Below are positions 1 to 5,900 of a stretch of DNA of 14,942 bases, piece after piece. The notes below the pieces were generated by a model. It made no database searches. It was not told the DNA's origin and saw only the letters and a program-made list of their open reading frames with translations. The stretch is from Bacillota bacterium (GTDB lineage Bacteria; Bacillota_E; Sulfobacillia; Sulfobacillales; JAIMBI01): NCBI GenBank assembly GCA_021828405.1, contig JAKARZ010000018.1:23168-38109 (forward strand). Reading direction: 5' to 3'. The first letter of the stretch is position 1, and every line of letters starts with the position of its first letter. Both the position numbers and the translations under genes were made by a program.

Positions 1-666
1 ATCTCCCGGACGGAGTCGTTCACGCTCTCCCCGGACCCCCTGTTCGTGGACAAGGTCCGCGATGTGGTGGGCCTCTACCTCGACCCGCCCGAGCGGGCGG
101 TCGTGTTCTGCGTGGATGAGAAGACGCAGATCCAGGCCCTCAACCGGATGCAGCCCATCCTCCCGCTGCTGCCGGGGACGCCGGAACGCCGCCGCCATGA
201 CTACCAGCGGCATGGGACCACGAGCTTGTTTGCCGCGCTCAACCTCCAGACGGGCGAGATCGTCGGGAGCCTCCATCGCCATCATCGCACGCAGGACGTC
301 AAGCAGTTTCTGGACCGGATCGACGCTGCGGTCCCGGCGGACTGCACGGTGCATCTGGTGTTGGACAACTATGCGACCCACAAGGCGCCCCCGATTCACC
401 GCTGGCTGGTGAAACACCTGCGGGTTGCCCTGCACTTTACGCCGACGAGTGCGTCTTGGCTGAACCTCGTGGAGCGGTGGTTTGCGGAATTGACCACCAC
501 GAAGCTCCAACGGTCGGCCCATCGGAGCGTGGCGGACCTGGAGGCGGACATTCGGACGTGGATCGCGGCGTGGAATGACCAGCCCCGGCCCTATGTGTGG
601 GTGAAGACGGCCGACCAAATCCTCGCGGCCCTTGCAACCTATTGCAAGCGCATTACTGACTCATGA
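1..666 (+). CDS. IS630-family transposase, DDE domain (5' end outside window)
   Basis: This is the C-terminal catalytic part of an IS630/Tc1-mariner-type transposase, which cuts and rejoins transposon ends. The frame is open from base 1, so the start and the N-terminal helix-turn-helix lie outside the window. A GTG at 46 is in frame, but homology-like sequence continues upstream of it and it is probably not the start. The catalytic triad is visible: Asp in CVDEK (codon 115-117), Asp in LVLDNYATH (364-366) and Glu in LNLVERWF (472-474). The last two are 35 residues apart, as expected for the family. The stop is TGA 664-666. A CTAG tetramer at 669-672 just after it resembles the target site used by several IS630 elements. 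The IS4-type fragment begins at once on the other strand, which suggests that this IS inserted into it. The visible part has no frameshift. Confidence 0.88.
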   Translation: MSRTESFTLSPDPLFVDKVRDVVGLYLDPPERAVVFCVDEKTQIQALNRMQPILPLLPGTPERRRHDYQRHGTTSLFAALNLQTGEIVGSLHRHHRTQDVKQFLDRIDAAVPADCTVHLVLDNYATHKAPPIHRWLVKHLRVALHFTPTSASWLNLVERWFAELTTTKLQRSAHRSVADLEADIRTWIAAWNDQPRPYVWVKTADQILAALATYCKRITDS

Positions 667-667
667 C

Positions 668-978
668 ACTAGCAACGTGACCAGGATAGGTTGGAGCGAT
701 GTCGGGGTCAAAGGCCCGCCAGGCGTCGAGGTAGAGCAAACTTTTGAGGCGCTTGAAGGCCCATTCGATCTGCCAGCGCAGGCGATAGAGTGCCAGGATG
801 TCGGCGGCATCGTCGGTGGTTGCGGGCAGACTGGTGAGCACCAAGACAACGTCCGCGGCCTCCAGGGTGGCGGACGTCACGGTGTGACCATGCTGGCGGG
901 CCTTCCGCTGCGGTGCATTGCGCTGCGGAAGGAGCCGGGGGCCGCAGAGCTGACGCCGGCGCGGCCATGAGGGGCTCG
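668..978 (-). pseudogene. IS4-type transposase remnant, C-terminal fragment
   Basis: Read on the minus strand, this stretch encodes the C-terminal end of an IS4-type DDE transposase. The signature Y-x2-R-x3-E-x6-K is visible as YRLRWQIEWAFKRLK (roughly 743-790, Glu codon at 764-766). It is preceded by a TLEAADVVLVLTSLPA segment and followed by LLYLDAWRAFDPDIAPTY. The N-terminal two thirds are missing: nothing recognisable continues upstream of about 978. At the 3' end the expected TYL..LL continuation slips into another frame around 680-695 and then meets the end of the IS630 gene. This is therefore a truncated, inactive scrap, probably cut by the IS630 insertion. The open frame extends further upstream (to about 1246) only because it runs antisense to the kinase gene in GC-rich DNA. 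Confidence 0.75.
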
Positions 979-1022
979 AACATTGAGCCAATGCTGGCGA
1001 GGGTGCGCCGGCACCGGCACCT

Positions 1023-1874
1023 CTATGCGTTCGAGGCTTCCTCAGGGGGCCAGGCGGCAGACTCATCCCACCGCCGCGCCATCGCCTCCATGCGGGCCAC
1101 CTGCTCCGGGGAGCGCTTGGGCCGCACATCGCGCAGCGTGGCTTCCGCGGCCCACCGCACAAACGGCGCCATGTCCGACAGAACTCCAACTGACTCCTCG
1201 TAGCCTTGGACGAACGCAGCCACAAACGCCGGGATCCAAAAGCCAAACGGGCCCTGGGTTGGCCCGTCGAGCGCCATGCAGGCCACCGTGCGGGCGACGT
1301 CGAGCCGACGGTCGCCGACGCCGGCGTTCACCCAGTCAACAGCGGCCATGGTGACATCGCCCGTGACGACCAAGTTCATCGGATGAAAGTCTAGGTGGAC
1401 CAGGGTGGGGACGTCGCAGGGCGGCAGCTGCTGGAGGCGGTGGACTTCCGCCGCGGAGTGCGGGCGAGCCCACCCGACGTCCAACTGTCCGAGCCCCGGG
1501 TGTCCCCGACCCGCGTCATGTATGGCGGCTTGAAATCTGCCAGCCGCTCGTGCCCACACCGTGATGCGCTGCGGCTCTTTCACCAGACACTCCACCAAGC
1601 CGGATCCAGCCACCCACTCGGTCAGGAGGCACGCCACTTTGGGACCGCAGTGCACGCCCACGACCCGGGGGCCCACGCCCAATTCTGCGGCCAATCGGGC
1701 ATTGCTGGCTTCGCGCACAATGGCGAGGGCCTGCTGCGGGGGCCGCACCCTCAGTGCAAATACACGGCCGTCTGCTCCCGAGATCCGGTGCACCGGGGCT
1801 GAAGATCCCCCGAGAGGGGATTCCGGTTCCACCAATGTACCTGTCAGGTTCAAGGCGGCTAAGGCATGAGCCAT
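1023..1874 (-). CDS. Phosphotransferase of the APH / choline kinase-like family
   Basis: This is a protein of about 283 residues with the eukaryotic-like kinase fold of aminoglycoside phosphotransferases. The Brenner-type catalytic loop reads LVHLDFHPMN (His160, Asp162, Asn167), and the metal-binding motif follows at AAVDWVNAG (Asp180). The N-lobe has an FALRVRPPQ strand that may carry the ATP-contacting residues, then LLTEWVAG as a hinge. The substrate cannot be told: members phosphorylate aminoglycosides, macrolides, choline, homoserine or thiamine, so this is not evidence of drug resistance. The ATG at 1874 is chosen, but its spacing to the AAAGGGTGG ribosome site is long (about 15 nt). 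A TTG at 1883, two codons upstream of that ATG's preceding CTG, is spaced better and may be the true start. The gene stands alone between mobile-element remnants and looks intact. Confidence 0.82.
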   Translation of the reverse strand: MAHALAALNLTGTLVEPESPLGGSSAPVHRISGADGRVFALRVRPPQQALAIVREASNARLAAELGVGPRVVGVHCGPKVACLLTEWVAGSGLVECLVKEPQRITVWARAAGRFQAAIHDAGRGHPGLGQLDVGWARPHSAAEVHRLQQLPPCDVPTLVHLDFHPMNLVVTGDVTMAAVDWVNAGVGDRRLDVARTVACMALDGPTQGPFGFWIPAFVAAFVQGYEESVGVLSDMAPFVRWAAEATLRDVRPKRSPEQVARMEAMARRWDESAAWPPEEASNA

Positions 1875-1883
1875 CAGTGTCAA

Positions 1884-2290
1884 AGGTTTTCCACCCTTTC
1901 TGCGAGGACGGTTCGGTGGATTGGCTGCTCCGCTTATTGTAATTAACTGCAACCCGACAGACGGAGGTCGCCAGCTCCCCGCGCCGATCCCCCGCCCGCC
2001 CAGTCACCTGGTTGGGGGCTGCGGCTGGCTTCCAGACGGGCGGAGGATGGTCGTGTCGGCGCCATCAGTGCAGCCCCTGGTGCGACGGGTCCATCGGACG
2101 GCGGCTGAAAATCTATGGTGCGGCGGAAGCATGGCACCTCAGGTAAAGGGAAGGCGCGGGGTTGCTCCGACAAACGTTGACGACCGGCGGCGCACGGCTC
2201 ACGATGGGTAGTGGCGTGCTCATTGTCGCTGACGCCGTTATCTGACCCAAACCTGATGGGGTCCCGTGTCCCGATATTGCTGTGGTCGGG
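1884..2290. other. Stretch with no recognisable gene
   Basis: About 400 bases lie between the divergent kinase gene and the recombinase debris. Several open frames cross it on both strands, but their translations are rich in Arg, Gly and Pro and show no motif, hydrophobic core or ribosome site that I recognise. A short AT-rich patch at 1931-1950 could hold the promoter of the kinase gene on the minus strand, but I do not see a convincing -35/-10 pair. The right part may be the worn upstream portion of recombinase 1. Confidence 0.5.
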
Positions 2291-2562
2291 GCTACGACCT
2301 GGACAGGACACAAACGCCCGGGCACGGCCGTGACCACGATGAGCCGGGTGGTCGAGCAAGCCTGTCGCCGGGTCAGGGTCACTCCCTTCGGCGCACACTG
2401 GCTGCGACACCGGGCAGCGCGAACCATGCGCCCGGCGGGGGCCCCCTGGGAAGAGGGCTAAGTTCTGCGCCATCGGTGGTTGGTCACGACGGCCCATTAT
2501 GCTCAGGCCATCATGACGAGACGCGTCGGGGCCCGTCCCTGGTTAGGGGGGATCCCCGATGA
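2291..2562 (+). pseudogene. Tyrosine recombinase C-terminal remnant (first of a recombinase trio)
   Basis: The frame starting GTG at 2330 reads MSRVVEQACRRV, then TPFGAHWLRH, the HxxR box of tyrosine recombinases. After an in-frame TAA at 2459-2461 the same frame carries on with VLRHRWLVTTAHYAQ, which holds the second conserved His and the catalytic Tyr (HYA). The end is LARPWPG-like: GARPWLGGIP. The TAA sits where relatives have Gln before VLRH, so a CAA-to-TAA change is likely. The N-terminal domain and the box I Arg region are not recognisable upstream. The next recombinase starts at ATG 2559, close to where this protein should end, as in RIT elements. The gene is clearly dead. Confidence 0.68.
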
Positions 2563-2945
2563 CCGCTGGGCGCGCCGCCCTTCAGCAAGATGTGCCCGGG
2601 CGCCGTGCGCTCGGATTCACGCTGCGCCGGCCCGAGACGTGGCTCACCCGCTTGGGAGCGTACCGGGACCACGTCGCGGTGACCACGGTGACGATGGAGC
2701 GGGCGGTCCCCTGGGGGTCCCTCGGCCCGCCCACCCGGACACCCGGACGCGCCGCCTCCGTGTCGTCCGCAGCTTTGCGCGCTATTTTCACGCGCGGGGT
2801 ACCGGGGACGGACGTCCTCGCCGTCCACTCCCAACGACCGGGGCCGTTTGTCGACACCATGGAGGAAATGCGCGCCCTGATGACGGCGGCCGACCACCGA
2901 CGCCCTACGTTCGAGCGGCGACCGACCGGCCCATGATGGGGTTGC
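2559..2945 (+). pseudogene. Tyrosine recombinase N-terminal remnant (second of the trio)
   Basis: From ATG 2559 the protein begins MTAGRAALQQ and continues RRALGFTLRRPETWLTRL, typical of the core-binding (SAM-like) domain of the middle recombinase in RIT-type elements. The family-like text then changes frame. RRLRVVRSFARYFHARG is found in the +2 frame at about 2750-2805, TMEEMRALMTAAD back in the first frame at about 2858-2893, and PYVRAATDRPMMGLL in the +2 frame at about 2901-2945. These are at least three frameshifts, partly compensating. The catalytic half of the protein is absent: recombinase 3 sequence starts right after MMGLL. An internal deletion that joined the front of this gene to the front of the next one would explain the layout. 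Confidence 0.65.
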
Positions 2946-3273
2946 TGACGGAAGCCCATTTCCTCGATCGCCTGCCTACCCAACGCCAGGTGAGTCCGCG
3001 CACGATGGCGGCCTACTGCGATGGGTGGCGGCTCTTACGGCGATGTGCGAGCACGACCACGGGTAAGACGCCCCGTTACCTCGATGGGTCCGATTGAACG
3101 CCCCGCGCATCGGGGACTTGTTGCAGGGGCGCGAGCGTGAGCGGTACAACCCCGTGCGGACACGGAACGTTCGATTAGCCGCGATGCATGTGTTCTTTAA
3201 ATACGCTACCGATCGGCATCCCGAACCTGCGGCCGTGATTCAACAAGTGTTGGCGATCCCCTTTACGCGATAG
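2933..3273 (+). pseudogene. Tyrosine recombinase N-terminal remnant (third of the trio)
   Basis: Starting near ATG 2933/2936, the frame reads LDRLPTQRQVSPRTMAAY and then WRLLRRCASTTTGKTP, the usual N-terminal core-binding domain of an integrase. It stops at TGA 3095-3097. The sequence carries on in another frame from 3094 with LNAPRIGDLL, then VRTRNVRLAAMHVFFKYA and VIQQVLAIPFTR, ending in TAG 3271-3273. In relatives the protein continues for about 200 more residues with the catalytic domain, which is missing here. One frameshift and a truncation make this an inactive remnant. A perfect inverted repeat follows immediately. Confidence 0.72.
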
Positions 3274-3301
3274 GGTCTGCCCGACATCAGGCGGGCAGAC
3301 C
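3274..3301. repeat. Perfect 10-bp inverted repeat with 8-nt loop
   Basis: GGTCTGCCCG (3274-3283) and CGGGCAGACC (3292-3301) are perfect reverse complements separated by ACATCAGG. The repeat begins directly after the stop of the truncated third recombinase. It has no T tract after it, so a classical terminator is doubtful. It could be a terminal structure of the decayed element, a hairpin that insulates the downstream nuclease gene, or a protein-binding palindrome. Confidence 0.6.
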
Positions 3302-3425
3302 GCCACGCGGCGGCCGGCCGGTAGCCGAACGGTGCCCCGCGCTGCGCGGAGCCGGACCAACGACCTGGCAGGGAGACCCCGACCTTTGGCGAATATCCTC
3401 CATGAGACGCGCCATTCCCACGAAC

Positions 3426-3430
3426 GGAGG
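3426..3430 (+). promoter_or_regulatory. Ribosome binding site fixing the nuclease start
   Basis: GGAGG lies 4 nt before ATG 3435. An upstream in-frame ATG at 3402 has no comparable site, so the start at 3435 is preferred and the upstream 11 codons are left out. Confidence 0.75.
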
Positions 3431-3434
3431 CATC

Positions 3435-5900
3435 ATGGCCCACTCTCATGGCACTCTGACGGTTCACGTCACCGCGCCGCGCGAATGCCTGACCGCGTGG
3501 TGCACTTGGGCGATGGACGCCAAGGCCGGGCCCCCCGCCACGGTGGCGCCGACGCCCCTGGCGGCGGCCCAGCTTTCGCGGTGGTTCCGCCAGCGGGTCG
3601 GCGGGCAGGCCGGTCCCCGCGTGGCGGCGTGGCACGGGTGCGGAGAGAGGGCCGGGGACGACGACGCGCTCTGGGCTCGGGTCCTGGCGCCGGCGCTCGA
3701 AGACACCCTGCCGTCCACCTCGCCTTACCGGGGCACACCGGGGGCGGCGTCCGCCGTGTTGCGGGCGGCAAGGGTACTGCACGACCAGCGTGTGCCCAAA
3801 GGACGCCTGGCCGAGTTGCCGGCCGCCCTGGCGGCCGCGCTGACGGGTGCATGGGCGTGGTGGGCGCGTGTGGGGTGGGGCAGCGCCGACGGTGGCTGGG
3901 CCGAGGGGACGTTGGCCGGTGATGGACCGCTGGCCGTGTACGGTGCGGAGGGGCCCGGCCGCGAGTGGGTGCGGGAGCAGTCGCGGCAGCGCCCGGTCCA
4001 CCTGTTTCTCGCGTCGGCGGGTGGGGGGGCGACGCTTGCCTGGTGGCGGCGCCAGGGGGCGCAGGTGGTGGACACCCGGCCCGCCCAGTCGACTCGGCTC
4101 CCGACCCGAGACGTCTTGGTGGTGGCGGACCGCGATGACACACGGTGGGCGGTGGCGGAGGCGCTGGCGCAGGCCGACGTGCGCCACGACGCGCTGGTGA
4201 TTGCGCCCCGAGGATCGGCCGCCGCCCTGGCTCGGGACTTGCGAGCCTTGGGTTGGCCCGCGACGGCGCACCCGTTGCCCGAGGGGCCCACCTTTGGCTT
4301 GGCTGCCTGGGAGGCTTCGGTGGAGCGTGCCCCCCTCGCCTCCCTCATGGAGTGGGCGCGAAACACTACGTTTCCCGGTGCCGCCGCCGAGCGCGAGCGA
4401 CTGTTCCAGCACGTGGGCCACCGGAAAGAATGGCCCCCGGCCGTTCGGGCGGCCCACGACGCGATGACGGCCGCCCGGGCGGCGCTGCTGGCGTCGGGAG
4501 ACTGGAGCGCGGTGGGTCGTCAGGCCGCCGGGTGGGCTGCCGCCGCAGGTGTGTCGCTCGGGGAGACAGATCCGGCGCTGGCGCGGTGGAGTGCTGCGCG
4601 GGTGCCGACGGCGCTGCGCAGCATCGAAGCGTGGATGGTGTCCCGGCTCCATCAGCCCGCGGCGCCCCCGCCGGACACCTCGGTGTGGGTGGTGGAGGCC
4701 GATGTGGCCGCCGCAGGCTTCACGCCCTCGGCGCTCATCGTGGTCGGGGACGCGGCGGACCCGGGATCGGAGCCGGAGCCAGATGACGTATCGGCCGTGT
4801 TGACCGAGCGCGTTCGCGCGCAATTGGGTCTGGCCACGGCGGCGATGCGCCGCGAGGCGGCGCGCGAGCGGCGGGATCGAATGCTGGCGCTTTCCGAGCG
4901 CGTATGGGTTGTGGTCGAGGAGACCGCCGAGGCGTCTCAGGCCCATGACGCGCGTCGGGTCGAGGTGCCCCGCCACCACGGCGTGGGGCTCGGCGTGGCG
5001 CTGGGTCGGTCCCAGCCTCAGTTTGGCGCGTTTGATGGGCACTTCGACGCCGGGGTCGTCCCGGCGCCCCACAGCGCCAGTGGGTTTGAGCGCTACGGGC
5101 GGTGTCCGCTGCAGTACGCGTGGCGAGCTTTGGGTGTGGAGCCGATGCCCGCCCTCTCGGCAGAGCCAGACCCGCGCTCCATCGGGAGCTGGATGCATCG
5201 GGTGCTGGCCAGCGCGGCCGGATGGGTACCTGCGCCGCCGCCGGCCGCCGTGCGCGAACTGCTGGACCGGGCGGTCGCGGAAGATCCTCCGGCCGCCACC
5301 GTGCTGCCCGGGCTCTTGGCCGGCCGATTGGAAAGCCTGGTGGCCGACCTGGTGGCGGTGTTGGCCGCCTCGCCGCCGAAGGGAACGCTGGCCGCTGAGC
5401 TCCCGTGGGAGCTCACTTGGCGAGGCGTCACGCTCACAGGCGTGATGGACCGCGTCGAGCGGGCGCAAGATGGCTCCGTGGGGGTGGCGGACTACAAGTC
5501 GGGTGAGCCCCCTCCCGGCACCGTCCATCCGACCCGTCTGCAGTTGGCTCTGTATGCCTACGCCGCCAGCGAGGTTTTCCAGGTGGAGCTCTCGCGGGTG
5601 TCGGCGGCGTATTGGGGCATCACCAGCCAAAAGGGGTTTGCGCATCGAATGCTGGAACCCCCGATCGCCGAGCGATGGGAGGAGGCTGAGGCGATCATGG
5701 AGGGCGTCCTGGAGCGGGTCCGGGCGGGGGAGCTTTTCATGTTCCCTGCCCAGGGCGCGTGCCGCACATGCGACTGGCGCACGGCATGCCCGCAAGACGC
5801 CCAGGCGCTCGGCCGGCAGAAAGCCAGGGCGGTGCCGGCGTTTGCCCGCTTGTGGCCCGACCGCGGAGAGGGGAGCGGCGATGCGGACACACCCGATTGA
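3435..5900 (+). CDS. AddB-like PD-(D/E)XK nuclease subunit with Fe-S cluster
   Basis: This 821-residue protein is probably the nuclease partner of the helicase that follows, acting in double-strand break end resection. The C-terminal third is a RecB-like nuclease. It has GSWMHRVL (His588), GVMDRVE (Asp672), GVADYKSG (Asp686, Lys688) and QLALYAYA (Gln703). Four cysteines fit the AddB Fe-S staple: Cys557 in FERYGRCPLQY, then CRTCDWRTAC (Cys776, Cys779, Cys785). Around residues 416-500, the segment IVVGDAADPG followed by TERVRAQLGL and an Ala/Arg-rich helix resembles the worn helicase domain 2 of AddB. I see no Walker A or other ATPase motif in the N-terminal half. At 821 residues it is much shorter than usual AddB (about 1,150). 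The gene overlaps the helicase gene by 20 nt, which points to coupled translation. A free-standing defence nuclease is a less likely alternative. Confidence 0.85.
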   Translation: MAHSHGTLTVHVTAPRECLTAWCTWAMDAKAGPPATVAPTPLAAAQLSRWFRQRVGGQAGPRVAAWHGCGERAGDDDALWARVLAPALEDTLPSTSPYRGTPGAASAVLRAARVLHDQRVPKGRLAELPAALAAALTGAWAWWARVGWGSADGGWAEGTLAGDGPLAVYGAEGPGREWVREQSRQRPVHLFLASAGGGATLAWWRRQGAQVVDTRPAQSTRLPTRDVLVVADRDDTRWAVAEALAQADVRHDALVIAPRGSAAALARDLRALGWPATAHPLPEGPTFGLAAWEASVERAPLASLMEWARNTTFPGAAAERERLFQHVGHRKEWPPAVRAAHDAMTAARAALLASGDWSAVGRQAAGWAAAAGVSLGETDPALARWSAARVPTALRSIEAWMVSRLHQPAAPPPDTSVWVVEADVAAAGFTPSALIVVGDAADPGSEPEPDDVSAVLTERVRAQLGLATAAMRREAARERRDRMLALSERVWVVVEETAEASQAHDARRVEVPRHHGVGLGVALGRSQPQFGAFDGHFDAGVVPAPHSASGFERYGRCPLQYAWRALGVEPMPALSAEPDPRSIGSWMHRVLASAAGWVPAPPPAAVRELLDRAVAEDPPAATVLPGLLAGRLESLVADLVAVLAASPPKGTLAAELPWELTWRGVTLTGVMDRVERAQDGSVGVADYKSGEPPPGTVHPTRLQLALYAYAASEVFQVELSRVSAAYWGITSQKGFAHRMLEPPIAERWEEAEAIMEGVLERVRAGELFMFPAQGACRTCDWRTACPQDAQALGRQKARAVPAFARLWPDRGEGSGDADTPD

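Larger units (their letters stand above)
2291..3273 (+). mobile_element. Decayed recombinase-in-trio (RIT-like) element
   Basis: Three consecutive tyrosine-recombinase fragments lie in the same orientation and nearly overlap: the end of one, the front of a second and the front of a third. The order and overlapping layout match RIT elements, which carry three different tyrosine recombinase genes in tandem. The fragments differ from one another, so this is not one gene in pieces. None keeps a full catalytic domain and all have frameshifts or stops, so the element cannot move by itself. The outer ends were not identified with confidence. The assignment rests on recalled family patterns and not on an alignment. 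Confidence 0.6.

Noticed and set aside
653..1246. The full minus-strand frame as an intact transposase
   Set aside because: Only the part from about 978 to 690 resembles an IS4 transposase. The rest is antisense to the kinase gene and has no transposase features.
2480..3097. A long open frame of 205 codons read as one protein
   Set aside because: It strings together the end of recombinase 1, out-of-frame parts of recombinase 2 and the front of recombinase 3. Family-like text is present only in patches, so it is not a single gene.
5470..5880. N-terminal extension of the helicase into the nuclease gene
   Set aside because: The extension is out-of-frame nuclease sequence, rich in Arg and Ser. 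ATG 5881 has a strong ribosome site and is followed at once by helicase-like sequence.
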